DNA of 25,107 bases from Victivallales bacterium (GCA_016285335.1 JAEEQO010000013.1:1-25107), one strand, 5' to 3'. Positions 7,616 to 15,652 are shown, numbered from the stretch's first letter. A program made the numbers and translations. The notes: generated by a model not told the origin, from the letters alone.

Positions 7616-9106
7616 TTATTTTGCCGCGGCGGGCTCCAAAATCGCCAGATCGATCGTCCGTTTGCGTTTTTTGCCGAGCAGGGAACGGTATTCGAAGTCC
7701 ATCGTGAACACGGGCGCATCCGGCACCCCGTACCAGTCCAGAATATCGGCCATGTCCTCCGGGCAGTCGTCCGCGGCGGCGAGTCCGCCGCGTCCCTTCA
7801 GCATGGGGCCGAGGCGGTCCAGTTCGCTTTGGTTTTTTGCGATGCAGCCCTCGGGGTGCCCGGGCGCATACTGACGGAACATCCCCGCAAGCCACGCATT
7901 GCCCGCCACGATCTCCAGAGGCCGCCCTGTCCTTTCCTCGTACATCCGCGACACTTCGGCGGTGAACTGACGCGCGGGGAAGTGCCTGCGACGGTCGGAT
8001 TTCGCCGAAAGCGCGATCGCGACGCCGAGCAGACACAGGAAGAAGAACACAAGGACCGAAATGCGAAAGCGTTTGAGCTGTTTCTCCGTCCAATCCGGGG
8101 AGAACAGCGCCGTCAGCAGGATGCCGAGCGGGAAGAACAACGGCACCAGCCACATCGTACGGACCGCCCTGCCGGACAGCCCGATCACGACCATCACGAG
8201 CAGCGGGACGCCCGTCATCACGGCGGAGAAAAGCGCGCCCTCCCGGCGCACCGGATCGACCGGCATGCGCGGACGTTCGAACTTCGACAGCCAGAACGCC
8301 CCGAGAGGGATCAGATACACCAGGAACGCGTTCCCGAGGATACGCAACACGTTCAGGACAAGCAGCCGGAACCACGACGCATCCGCGCCCGTCGCCATGC
8401 GTTTCTCCACATACGTCCGCATCATGGCGATCCCTCCGGTCAAAGCCCACATCGCGTGAGGCAGGATCACCACGCAGAAAGAGCCCGCTGCGATCCACGG
8501 TCCGGCGGTCAGGAGCAGACGCCGGCGTTCCTTCGAGAGCATCAGGAACACCGCGAACGCCGCGAAAAGCAGCGCGGAGGTGTACTTGCAGATGAGGCAC
8601 AGGCCGGAAATAACGCCCAGTAAGATCCAATCGCTGATCCGGTCGCGCCGGTACGCGCGGACGAAAAACAGCGCCGCCGCAGGCCAAAGCAGCAGGAGCG
8701 GCATGTTCACATTGAACTCCGGCGAAGTGACATTATAGTAGAAAATGAATTCCGGCGCCAGCGCCGCCAGCGCGGATTCCTCCCGCCCGAAGAACTCCCG
8801 CGCCAGCAGATAGATGCACGCCATGCCGCCCGCGACGCACAGCTGGCTCAGCAGGAAGATTGGCCAGTCGGCGTGTCCTGTCGCGGCCGTCGCCAGGCCG
8901 GCGATCCAGCCTGTGAGCGGCGGATGCTTGGCGTTGCCGAGCGAAAATCCGCTGCCCCAGGCGACGGCCTCCAGCGAATCCAGCGGCAGGACGGAATACA
9001 GCAGATCCGGGACAAGCGTCCACAGGACCAGGTGAAGCAGCAGGATCGCACCCAGAAGCCGCACGAGCAGCGGCTGTTCCTGGATTTTGAGCGGGGAAGA
9101 TTTCAT
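7616..9106 (-). CDS. Polytopic membrane glycosyltransferase (GT39/GT83, PMT_2-like)
   Basis: This is an integral membrane protein of 496 residues with about ten hydrophobic segments over its first 400 residues and a soluble C-terminal tail of about 100 residues. After the first membrane helix come PLDSLEAVAWG (Asp43) and KHPPLTGW (60-67), the loop pattern of ArnT/dolichyl-phosphate-mannosyltransferase-like enzymes that transfer sugars from polyprenyl-phosphate donors on the periplasmic face. Acceptor and donor cannot be read from the sequence. I chose ATG 9104-9106: an in-frame TTG at 9205 would put the N-terminus across the hisG terminator (9174-9202). No good Shine-Dalgarno is visible. TTGGCA-N16-CAGAAT just upstream is a weak promoter candidate, so the gene may be weakly expressed or fed by readthrough from hisG. 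Confidence 0.82.
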   Translation of the reverse strand: MKSSPLKIQEQPLLVRLLGAILLLHLVLWTLVPDLLYSVLPLDSLEAVAWGSGFSLGNAKHPPLTGWIAGLATAATGHADWPIFLLSQLCVAGGMACIYLLAREFFGREESALAALAPEFIFYYNVTSPEFNVNMPLLLLWPAAALFFVRAYRRDRISDWILLGVISGLCLICKYTSALLFAAFAVFLMLSKERRRLLLTAGPWIAAGSFCVVILPHAMWALTGGIAMMRTYVEKRMATGADASWFRLLVLNVLRILGNAFLVYLIPLGAFWLSKFERPRMPVDPVRREGALFSAVMTGVPLLVMVVIGLSGRAVRTMWLVPLFFPLGILLTALFSPDWTEKQLKRFRISVLVFFFLCLLGVAIALSAKSDRRRHFPARQFTAEVSRMYEERTGRPLEIVAGNAWLAGMFRQYAPGHPEGCIAKNQSELDRLGPMLKGRGGLAAADDCPEDMADILDWYGVPDAPVFTMDFEYRSLLGKKRKRTIDLAILEPAAAK

Positions 9107-9173
9107 GACGTGGAGGCGGAATCTCTTTTTTTCCGGGGAAATTCTGTTCTCCCGCGGGCAGTTGCCAAGGGTG

Positions 9174-9202
9174 AAAAAAAGCAGGTCCTCGCGAACCTGC
9201 TT
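9174..9202 (-). terminator. Rho-independent terminator of hisG
   Basis: AAGCAGGT and ACCTGCTT arms (9195-9202 and 9179-9186) with an 8-base loop are followed by a run of T on the minus strand (9180-9174), 16 bases beyond the hisG stop codon. It separates hisG from the glycosyltransferase gene. Confidence 0.9.
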
Positions 9203-9217
9203 CAACTTTTATTCCGG

Positions 9218-10108
9218 TCAGTCCACCAGCTTGTTCAGCGGGAACTCCACGATGCCCGTGGCATTCAGTTCTTTCAGCTGCGGGATGAGCTCGCGGACCA
9301 CAGCCTCGTCGACGATGGTGTTCAGCGCGAACCAGCCTTTTTCGGAGAGCGGAGACACGGTCGGACGCTGGAGGGCCGGGAGCTTCTGGAGAATGTTGTC
9401 CAGGTCCTTCTCCTGAACGTTCAGCATAAGCCCGACCTTGCCTTCGGCGTTGAGCACAGCCTTCAGAAGCATGGCGATGCGGCGGATCTTCGCGGCCTTG
9501 AACGGGTTCTCCAACGCCTTTTTGTTCGCGATGAAGCGCGTGGTGGTGGTGCAGAGCGTGTCGATGATCTTCAGGCGGTTCGCGCGCAGGCTGCTGCCCG
9601 TCTCCGTGATCTCCACGATGGCGTCGGCGAAATGAGGCGGCTTGACCTCGGTCGCTCCCCAGGAGAAGTCCACGCGGACGTTCTTCACATTGTTCGCGGC
9701 CAGATAGCGCTTCGTCATGCCGACGGCCTCGGTCGCGATGCGCTTGCCTTCGAGGTCGGCGGCGCACTTGATGTCGGAGTCTTCCGGCACGGCCAGGACC
9801 CAGCGCAGCGGGTTGCGTCCGACTTTGCCGTATACCAGCTCGCAGACTTCCTCGACGTCCGCCCCGGTCTCCTGGATCCAGTCGAATCCGGTCAGGCCGC
9901 AGTCGAGCATGCCTTCCTCCACGAACATCGCCATTTCCTGCGCACGCAGCAGCATGCAGTCGATCTCCGGGTCGTTGATGGTCGGGTACAGCGAACGCGA
10001 ACTGATCTCGATCTTGTAGCCGGCCTTGGCGAACAGCGCGGTGGTGGCGGCTTCCAGACTTCCTTTCGGAAGGCCGAGGATCAGTTTGTCGTCTCTATTT
10101 TCCAGCAT
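9218..10108 (-). CDS. hisG: ATP phosphoribosyltransferase, long form
   Basis: This enzyme catalyses the first step of histidine synthesis: ATP plus PRPP gives phosphoribosyl-ATP. At 296 residues it is the long, HisZ-independent form with a C-terminal ACT-like regulatory domain (about residues 220-296) that binds histidine. Catalytic-domain signatures include LILGLPKGSLE near the N-terminus, CGLTGFDWI, RIATEAVGMTKRYL and the PRPP-binding stretch IVEITETGSSLRANRLKII. The ATG is preceded by AGAAGGAG at 8 bases. No other his gene is adjacent. The upstream 370 bases contain a promoter, several stems and a strong terminator placed before the ribosome-binding site, so expression is probably controlled by termination in the leader. 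Confidence 0.96.
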   Translation of the reverse strand: MLENRDDKLILGLPKGSLEAATTALFAKAGYKIEISSRSLYPTINDPEIDCMLLRAQEMAMFVEEGMLDCGLTGFDWIQETGADVEEVCELVYGKVGRNPLRWVLAVPEDSDIKCAADLEGKRIATEAVGMTKRYLAANNVKNVRVDFSWGATEVKPPHFADAIVEITETGSSLRANRLKIIDTLCTTTTRFIANKKALENPFKAAKIRRIAMLLKAVLNAEGKVGLMLNVQEKDLDNILQKLPALQRPTVSPLSEKGWFALNTIVDEAVVRELIPQLKELNATGIVEFPLNKLVD

Positions 10109-10173
10109 AGCAGGGTCTCCTTCTATGGTTTATTTTTTTCTTTTGTGGATGAGGATCAGGTACCACAGGATAT

Positions 10174-10195
10174 AAAAAAGCCCCCGGTCCGGGGG
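10174..10195 (-). terminator. Terminator inside the hisG leader (attenuator candidate)
   Basis: CCCCCG and CGGGGG with a 3-base loop (10181-10195), then GC and six T residues (10179-10174) on the minus strand. It lies only about 65 bases before the hisG ATG, and I see no promoter between it and hisG, so hisG transcription must pass through it or start weakly after it. Confidence 0.85.
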
Positions 10196-10476
10196 TGAGA
10201 AAACAAATGGTGGTGTTTGCGCGAGAAAATCGGCGCAACACTTTGTTCTCAAAAACTTACAAAAGATTGATTTTTCCTTTCGGAAAAGTTGCGTGAACCC
10301 TCGACCTATTCGACCTTTCTGCCGAAAAAGATGAATAAAACGTCGAAAAATGAACAGAGAGTCCATAGGACAGAACGCGCTATACATATATTTTCGCTTC
10401 GTTGGTCGAGTGTTACGCGAAAAATCAGATTAAAAGAGCACAGGATAAAAACCGCGAGCACGGAAATCCATTCCAG
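10174..10476 (-). ncRNA. Structured hisG leader RNA or independent small RNA
   Basis: A promoter at 10483-10510 and the terminator at 10174-10195 bound about 300 bases with no convincing protein. In 5'-3' order on the minus strand there are these complementary segments. CTCGACC (10410-10404) pairs with GGTCGAG (10306-10300), and beyond one mismatch AAC pairs with GTT. CGCAAC (10293-10288) pairs with GTTGCG (10239-10234), enclosing a perfect TTTTCC-GAAA-GGAAAA GNRA hairpin (10287-10272) and a CTTTTGT/ACAAAG hairpin (10265-10241), which makes a three-way junction. The 3' strand of that junction can instead pair with GCGCAA just downstream. Mutually exclusive stems ahead of a terminator are typical of riboswitch or attenuator leaders. 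No known class was recognised; the T-box consensus is absent. Confidence 0.5.
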
Positions 10477-10482
10477 TATTAT

Positions 10483-10510
10483 AATATACACCAACCAAAA
10501 AATAATTCAA
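10483..10510 (-). promoter_or_regulatory. Promoter for the hisG leader transcript
   Basis: TTGAAT (10510-10505), a 16-base spacer and TATATT (10488-10483) on the minus strand. A perfect TATAAT overlaps at 10483-10478. It is divergent from the acetyltransferase promoter at 10601-10628. Confidence 0.5.
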
Positions 10511-10600
10511 ACTGATTTCATGTTTTTTGCCCCGGAGTTTTTTTTGTTTGACGATTGTAAAAGTAAACGCAGCGGTTAAAAGGTTGCATGATGCGTTTAT

Positions 10601-10628
10601 TTGACTTTTATTATTTTTATGCTATATT
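10601..10628 (+). promoter_or_regulatory. Promoter of the CatB-like acetyltransferase gene
   Basis: TTGACT (10601-10606), a 16-base spacer and TATATT (10623-10628). Because transcription would start near 10635, in-frame start codons upstream of that point cannot be used, which supports the ATG at 10714. Confidence 0.7.
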
Positions 10629-10713
10629 ACAAATATTCGAATACAGATGCATTAATGCGGTCCGCTTCCGGCATGGCTGCCGACCAGTTCAAACTCGGAG
10701 AAAGTTATACGAT

Positions 10714-11373
10714 ATGAGTGATTTCTGGATCAGGGTCTTCGCTTTCCTGCTGTTCCCCTGCAGCGGAAAAAAACGGAAGGAATTCCGCGCACGGCACGGC
10801 GAGACTGCCACATGGAACCGCAAACTGCGTGAAAAAGGCATCATCGGCCGCGGTTCCTACGTCAGCCTCGGCACGGTCATCAGCGACAAACGAACGCGGA
10901 TCGGGAAATTCTGTTCGATCGCCAGAAACGTCATGATCGGCACGACCACACACCCGACCGGTTTCCTCACCACGTCACCGATCCCGTACCGGAACATGCA
11001 CGGCGTAACAGAGGGGCTCGTTTTCCCGGACGACAAGCTCGTGAACTACACGTACTCCCGGCCCGTCACCATCGGCAACGACGTGTGGATCGGGATGAAC
11101 GCGGTCATCATGGACGGGATCACAATCGGAGACGGCGCCATTATCGGTGCGGGGGCCATCGTGACGCACGACGTGCCGCCGTACGCGGTCGCGGTGGGAG
11201 TCCCCGCCCGTGTGACCCGGTACCGCTTCGACGAGGAAACGATCCGGCGTCTGCTCAAGGTGCGCTGGTGGGACCGGCCGGACGAGGTGATCCTGTCGCT
11301 GACGATGGATGATGTCGAGGGATGTCTGCGCCAGCTTGAAAGCCTGCCCGCGCCTCCGTCTCCGGCACAGTGA
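10714..11373 (+). CDS. CatB-like left-handed beta-helix acyltransferase
   Basis: The protein has 219 residues and probably moves an acetyl group from acetyl-CoA to a hydroxyl on a sugar or small molecule. Hexapeptide-repeat turns run through residues 44-75 (IGRGSYVSLGTVI, TRIGKFCSIARNV) and 118-155 (VTIGNDVWIGMNAVI, ITIGDGAIIGAGAIVTHDV), followed by the closing PPYAVAVGVPARV. His80 in GTTTHPTGF is the likely catalytic base, and LKVRWWDRP (181-189) is the aromatic C-terminal segment typical of CatB/Vat-type xenobiotic and O-antigen acetyltransferases. The first 20 residues are hydrophobic. The start is set by the promoter at 10601-10628; the nearest Shine-Dalgarno-like GGAG is a loose 13 bases upstream. 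The acceptor is unknown, and there is no resistance-gene context. Confidence 0.85.
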   Translation: MSDFWIRVFAFLLFPCSGKKRKEFRARHGETATWNRKLREKGIIGRGSYVSLGTVISDKRTRIGKFCSIARNVMIGTTTHPTGFLTTSPIPYRNMHGVTEGLVFPDDKLVNYTYSRPVTIGNDVWIGMNAVIMDGITIGDGAIIGAGAIVTHDVPPYAVAVGVPARVTRYRFDEETIRRLLKVRWWDRPDEVILSLTMDDVEGCLRQLESLPAPPSPAQ

Positions 11374-11436
11374 CGGCGTTTCCGCTGTTTTCGCGGCGGA
11401 TGCCACGGAAAAACAGGCATATAAGAAAAAAAACGC

Positions 11437-11464
11437 TTGCTTTTTTCAAAAAGAAGTGTATATT
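11437..11464 (+). promoter_or_regulatory. Promoter of the rpsB-tsf operon
   Basis: TTGCTT (11437-11442), a 16-base spacer and TATATT (11459-11464). It implies a leader of about 160 bases before rpsB. Confidence 0.6.
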
Positions 11465-11554
11465 AAGAGCTACGTTTTCACAACGCGTCCGGACCGGCCG
11501 TATGCCGATCGTCCCGCACCAAACCAACCCCGCGGGCGGATGCGCACAACTGAA

Positions 11555-11598
11555 CAAGAAGGTATCTTGCTCCGCGACAACCACATCCAACCGCGGAG
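11555..11598 (+). promoter_or_regulatory. Hairpins in the rpsB leader (possible S2 autoregulatory site)
   Basis: CAAGA and TCTTG form one small hairpin around 11554-11567. CTCCGCG (11569-11575) and CGCGGAG (11592-11598) form a 7-base stem about 35 bases upstream of the rpsB ATG. Many bacteria control rpsB-tsf through S2 binding its own leader; whether these stems serve that role is inference. Confidence 0.35.
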
Positions 11599-11633
11599 GA
11601 AAAGAGCCGGAACAAAGAAAGGCGGATGGAACA

Positions 11634-12563
11634 ATGGCCATCTCTGTCAAAGACCTGTTGGAAGCCGGGTGCCATTTCGGGCATCAGACGAAGCGCTGGA
11701 ACCCCAAAATGAAAGATTTCGTGTACGGGGCGAAGAACGGTATCTCAATCATCGACCTCACCAAGACCATCCGCCAGATCGGCGATGCCTGCAATTTCCT
11801 GCAGCGTGAAGTCATGAAGGGCTCCCGCATCCTGTTCGTCGGCACGAAGCGCCAGGCGCAGCAGGTCGTCCGCAACGCCGCGGAAGAAACCGAAATGTTC
11901 TACATGTCCGAACGCTGGATGGGCGGCACGCTCACCAACATCGAAACGATCCGCAAGTCTGTCAAGAAGATGCGCGACATCGACGACATCGTGAACGATG
12001 AAGAGAACTCCAACCTGAAGAAGAAAGAGATCGTCCGCCTGGCGCGCCAGGGCGTCAAGCTCCATCGCGACCTCGACGGCATCGCCGACATGAAGCGCCT
12101 GCCCGACGTGGTCGTCGTGGTCGACGTCTGCCACGACGAGACGGCCGTGAAGGAAGCCAAGAAGCTCGGCATTCCGATCATCGCCATCGTCGACACGAAC
12201 GGCAACCCGGACGACATCGCCTACCCGGTCGCCGCCAACGACGACGCCGTGAAGTCCATCAAGATCATCATGGACACCTTCGTCTCCGCCATCAACGACG
12301 CCCTCAGCCTTTACAAGGTCAAGGTCGCCGAAGACAAGGCCAAAGCCGAAGCCGAACGCGCCGAGAAGAAGGGCGCCGACGACAAGGCCAAGAGCGACGA
12401 CGAGCGCCCCGCGCGCCGTCCGTCCCGCCGCCCCGCCGCCCGCAAGGACGCCGCTTCCGCCGACGGCGAGAAGAAGGCCGCCCCGCGCCGCAAGGCTCCC
12501 GCCAAGGAGGTCAAGGACCTCTCCGAACTCAAGAAATCCGATGTGAAACCCGAGGAGAAATAA
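11634..12563 (+). CDS. rpsB: 30S ribosomal protein S2 with a charged C-terminal tail
   Basis: This is a small-subunit ribosomal protein. I start at ATG 11634, which gives the canonical N-terminus MAISVKDLLEAGCHFGHQTK; the frame is open further upstream but runs back across the leader and promoter. Family motifs include RWNPKMKDFVYG, ILFVGTKRQAQ, SERWMGGTLTN and PDVVVVVDVCHDETAVKEA. The conserved S2 fold ends near residue 228. Residues 229-309 form an extra tail rich in Lys, Arg, Ala, Asp and Glu (AEAERAEKK, RRPSRRPAARK), where the E. coli protein stops at about 241. Such tails occur in several phyla, and this one is probably disordered. The stop codon lies two bases before the tsf ATG. Confidence 0.97.
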   Translation: MAISVKDLLEAGCHFGHQTKRWNPKMKDFVYGAKNGISIIDLTKTIRQIGDACNFLQREVMKGSRILFVGTKRQAQQVVRNAAEETEMFYMSERWMGGTLTNIETIRKSVKKMRDIDDIVNDEENSNLKKKEIVRLARQGVKLHRDLDGIADMKRLPDVVVVVDVCHDETAVKEAKKLGIPIIAIVDTNGNPDDIAYPVAANDDAVKSIKIIMDTFVSAINDALSLYKVKVAEDKAKAEAERAEKKGADDKAKSDDERPARRPSRRPAARKDAASADGEKKAAPRRKAPAKEVKDLSELKKSDVKPEEK

Positions 12564-12565
12564 TC

Positions 12566-13369
12566 ATGGCAGCCATCACTCCGCAAATGGTCAAGGAACT
12601 GCGCGACAAGACCGACGCAGGCATGGGCGAATGCAAGAAGGCCCTCATCGAAGCCGACGGCGACATCGAAGCCGCTGTTGATATCCTCCGCAAGGCCGGT
12701 ATCGCCAAGAGCGCCCACCGCGCCGACCGCGCCACCGCCGAAGGCAAGATCTTCGTCGCCGTCGACGGCAACCAGGCTCTCATGCTCGAAGTCTGCTGCG
12801 AAACCGACTTCGTCGCCAACAACGAAAAGTTCCTTGAATACGGCAACGGCGCCGCGAAGAAGATCCTCGCGAACACCACCGGCGACGGCGACGTGACCGA
12901 GGCCGCGCAGAAGTCCGAAGAGACCGAGCTCGCAGCCCTGTTCTCCAAGTTCGGCGAGAAGATGATCATCCGCCGCGCCCTCCGCTACACCACCGACCAG
13001 AAGATCGCCTACTACATCCACTTCAACGGAAAGATCGGCGTCCTCCTCGACATCGGCGGCGAGATCGACGAAGCCGGCATCAAGAACACCTGCCTCCAGA
13101 TCTGCGCCTCCAGCCCGCAGTACGTCAACGCCTCCGAGGTCCCGGCCGAAGCGATCGCCCACGAAAAGGAAATCGCCACCGCCCAGCTCAAGGAGAGCGG
13201 CAAGCCCGAGAACATCATCGAGAAGATCGTCGCCGGCAAGATCAACGCCTGGTACGGCGAGATCTGCCTCGTAAACCAGCCCTGGATCCTTGACAACAAG
13301 ACCACCTTCGGCAAGCTCTTCCCGAAGGCCACCGTCAAGCGTTTCGCCCGCTGGGCCGTCGGTCAGTAA
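12566..13369 (+). CDS. tsf: Translation elongation factor Ts
   Basis: This guanine-nucleotide exchange factor recycles EF-Tu. It is 267 residues, near the usual 280. The N-terminal UBA-like domain (ITPQMVKELRDKTDAGMGECKKAL) is followed by the EF-Tu-contacting TDFVAN motif at residues 80-85 (CCETDFVANNEKF). The second half-domain continues to a C-terminus ending KRFARWAVGQ. GAGGAG at the end of rpsB lies about 10 bases before the ATG, and the gap to rpsB is two bases, so the genes are co-translated. A strong terminator follows. Codon use is GC-rich with many C-ending codons, as expected for a highly expressed gene. Confidence 0.97.
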   Translation: MAAITPQMVKELRDKTDAGMGECKKALIEADGDIEAAVDILRKAGIAKSAHRADRATAEGKIFVAVDGNQALMLEVCCETDFVANNEKFLEYGNGAAKKILANTTGDGDVTEAAQKSEETELAALFSKFGEKMIIRRALRYTTDQKIAYYIHFNGKIGVLLDIGGEIDEAGIKNTCLQICASSPQYVNASEVPAEAIAHEKEIATAQLKESGKPENIIEKIVAGKINAWYGEICLVNQPWILDNKTTFGKLFPKATVKRFARWAVGQ

Positions 13370-13401
13370 TCGTTACTCCCGACCGTTTCTCTGAAACACC
13401 G

Positions 13402-13434
13402 AACCCGTTCCGGTTTCCGCCGGAGCGGGTTTTT
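13402..13434 (+). terminator. Rho-independent terminator of the rpsB-tsf operon
   Basis: AACCCGTTCCGG (13402-13413) and CCGGAGCGGGTT (13420-13431) pair over 12 bases with one T-G wobble around a 6-base loop, followed by a run of T (13430-13434). Confidence 0.93.
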
Positions 13435-13550
13435 GCATTTTACCGCGGCGGCACCCATCTCCTCCGCGCCTCGCGATAAAATGAACCTGTCGCTGAGTAT
13501 GAGCGTGCCTATCGAGGCGTGGGCATATCTTATAAGAAACTCTGCCGTTC

Positions 13551-13623
13551 GCGTCTCGCGGTAATCAATGAATGTCGAGCGTAAGCGAGCTTACCAAGGC
13601 GGCAACGCCGCCCCCAGCGAAGC
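13551..13623 (-). repeat. Dispersed 75-bp hairpin repeat, copy a (inverted)
   Basis: Read on the minus strand it begins GCTTCGCTGGGGGCGGC, then GCCGCC, GGTAAGCTCGCTTACGCTCG and, after a spacer, CCGCGAGACGCG. It matches the three plus-strand copies at 15984, 16114 and 16353 but lies in opposite orientation, on the other side of the Sel1 gene. Internal arms are GGCGGC/GCCGCC and GTAAGC/GCTTAC. The surrounding 13435-13673 holds another fragment (GCGAGGCGCGG, minus strand, near 13466-13476) and no gene. Confidence 0.8.
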
Positions 13624-13673
13624 GGTTCCTTATCTAAGCATTTGCGAAAGCTGCCAAGACCTATGAACACATG

Positions 13674-15572
13674 TTATTCCAAAGCTTTTTTCCTAAATTC
13701 TTTTTCTGCTTTTTCAAGCCACTTCAAAGCTTCACGAAGATTTTTAGGTACTCCAATGCCATACAAGTATCGCTCATGAAGATCATTCATGGCATCAATG
13801 TTACCACCGTCAGCGGCTTTTCGATACCACTTCATTGCTTCACTAGTGTTTCCTCTTAGATCATAGAATATCGCAAGATTGTATTGGGCTACATTATCCC
13901 CCTGATTGGCCGCTTTCCGATACCATTTCATAGCCTCTGTATTGTTTTTTTCAAGGCCATATTTCCCATCTGCGTAGGAAGTCCCTAAAACAGTCTGTGC
14001 CTCCACATTACCTGCTTCAGCAGCCTTGAGAAGCCATATTATGGCTTCATCTTCATCCTTACCTAACCCGAAAGTTCCATTTGCTCGAATCAGAAATGCA
14101 TTCCACTGTGATGCAACGTCTCCCTCTCTTGCTTTTAAAAACAACTTACATGTTAATATTTTGTCTACCCTTGAATTTAATCCTAATTCTCCAGACTTCT
14201 GATACCATTCCAACGCCTTAGAAAAGTCTTGTCGTTCTCCATCATTATAGTACAGATCTCCCAAGTGGATTTGTGCTTCTGGATGGTTTTGCATAGCTGC
14301 CTTTTGAAACCAAAAGAAAGCTTCTTCTTCTCGAGGGTTAACTCCTATTCCCGCCAAATAACATAAACCTAATCTAAATTGTGCCTCAAGATTATCTTGT
14401 TCTGCTGCTTTCCGAAACCATTTTACCGCTTCATCACTATCTCTTTTTATACCGTCTCCATTGTAATAGCATATTCCCAACAAAAGCTGTGCTTGGGCGT
14501 AACCTTGCTCTGCCCCTTTTTGAAAAAACTTGACAGCATCTTCATAACGATGTTCATTAATTGCTTTACTCCCCTTACTGTAATTGATTTCACCCATTGT
14601 TTTCTGATATTCAAGTTGAGCTTTTGCATGCCCAAGCTCTTCAGCTTTTTGAAAGAAACCAACAGCGTCTTCATAGCGATGTTCATTATATGCTTTCAGA
14701 CCTTTTTCATAGTTGATTTCTCCCAGTGTTTTTTTTCGTTCGAGTTGAGCTTTTGCATGCCCAAGCTCTTCAGCTTTTTGAAAGAAACCAACAGCATCTT
14801 CATAGCAATGTTCATTATATGCTTTCAGACCTTTTTCATAGTTGATTTCTCCCAGTGTTTTTTTATGTTCGAGTTGAGCTTTTGAATGTCCAAGCTTCGC
14901 AGCCTTCTGAAAAAGATTAGACGCATCTTCATAACGATGTTCATCATATGCTTTTCTGCCTTTGTCATAGGTTATTTCAGACTTTGCTTTATTCAATTCT
15001 GCTTCAGTTTCTTGGCGTCCTTGTTCAAGCGCTTTTTGAAAGAAAGCAACAGCTTCTTCATATTTTTTTTCGTTGAATGCTTTTTTCCCTTTTTCATAAT
15101 CTATTTCTGCCAATGTTTTTTTGTATTCAATTTGGGCCTTTACATGTCCCTTTTCTGTTGCTTTTTGAAAATACACAATGGCATCTTCATAGCGGTGCTC
15201 GTTGTACGCTTCCAAACCTCTTTTATAATCTTTTCCCGGGATGCTTTTTATATAGTTGAAGCCGCATAATGAAATCAAGACAACAATAAACACTGCGGAC
15301 AAAACAACAATGCTCCGAGCTATTATCTTTTTTTTGTGCTCGGAATTGCCTGCTTTGGTTTCCTCTTGTCCGCGTGAATCAATGTGATTACAGCTTTTTA
15401 TTTGATGGACGAAATGATTACTCGGTGAACTTTGGGGTATTGGAGCGATCTTTTGGGGGCTCCGAAGTGTAAATTTCTTCTCACAAACTGAACACTCGAC
15501 ATTTTGCCCGACAAGCGAATCGTCGACAGAATACTCCTGATTGCACCAAGGGCATTCAACCTTGATTTCCAT
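13674..15572 (-). CDS. Zinc-ribbon membrane protein with TPR/Sel1-like repeats
   Basis: The protein has 632 residues and its function is not recognised. Residues 7-30 form a zinc ribbon (CPWC at 7-10, CSVC at 27-30) of the kind found at the start of many PVC and delta-proteobacterial membrane proteins. A linker leads to KKKIIARS and a single membrane helix (about 83-103), so the ribbon should be cytoplasmic and the rest outside. Six repeats of 43 residues begin at Tyr116, 159, 202, 245, 288 and 331 (YEKGLKAYNEHRYEDAV pattern). From about 360 to the end classical Sel1 repeats follow (AQLLLGICYYNGDGI, AVKWFRKAAEQ, TVLGTSYADGKYG). Such solenoids usually mediate protein-protein contacts. AGGAGG lies 7 bases before the ATG. 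The gene is markedly AT-richer than its neighbours and is bracketed by inverted dispersed repeats, suggesting acquisition. Confidence 0.85.
   Translation of the reverse strand: MEIKVECPWCNQEYSVDDSLVGQNVECSVCEKKFTLRSPQKIAPIPQSSPSNHFVHQIKSCNHIDSRGQEETKAGNSEHKKKIIARSIVVLSAVFIVVLISLCGFNYIKSIPGKDYKRGLEAYNEHRYEDAIVYFQKATEKGHVKAQIEYKKTLAEIDYEKGKKAFNEKKYEEAVAFFQKALEQGRQETEAELNKAKSEITYDKGRKAYDEHRYEDASNLFQKAAKLGHSKAQLEHKKTLGEINYEKGLKAYNEHCYEDAVGFFQKAEELGHAKAQLERKKTLGEINYEKGLKAYNEHRYEDAVGFFQKAEELGHAKAQLEYQKTMGEINYSKGSKAINEHRYEDAVKFFQKGAEQGYAQAQLLLGICYYNGDGIKRDSDEAVKWFRKAAEQDNLEAQFRLGLCYLAGIGVNPREEEAFFWFQKAAMQNHPEAQIHLGDLYYNDGERQDFSKALEWYQKSGELGLNSRVDKILTCKLFLKAREGDVASQWNAFLIRANGTFGLGKDEDEAIIWLLKAAEAGNVEAQTVLGTSYADGKYGLEKNNTEAMKWYRKAANQGDNVAQYNLAIFYDLRGNTSEAMKWYRKAADGGNIDAMNDLHERYLYGIGVPKNLREALKWLEKAEKEFRKKALE
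14454..15227 (-). repeat. Six 129-bp tandem repeats inside the Sel1-like gene
   Basis: The 43-codon protein repeats correspond to 129-bp DNA units beginning at 15227, 15098, 14969, 14840, 14711 and 14582 (minus strand). The units starting at 14840 and 14711 are almost identical in DNA, including synonymous positions, which points to recent duplication or gene conversion. The outer units have diverged. Confidence 0.85.
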
Positions 15573-15652
15573 AGCCCGACCTCCTGATATTTTGTTTGTT
15601 TATTCTGAACTAAAAAGCAAAAGCTACGCAAAGGAGGCCGGTATGCAGGCAC

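Noticed and set aside
10195..10251. A histidine leader peptide (CAC-CAC-CAT and a later CAC) before the hisG terminator
   Set aside because: The frame has no ATG, GTG or TTG between its preceding stop and the His codons, and no Shine-Dalgarno. It is kept only as a hint within the leader finding.
10306..10494. A 62-codon minus-strand frame with two hydrophobic stretches upstream of hisG
   Set aside because: It begins at TTG inside the proposed promoter, lacks a Shine-Dalgarno, and overlaps complementary RNA segments. AT-rich DNA often translates as hydrophobic peptide.
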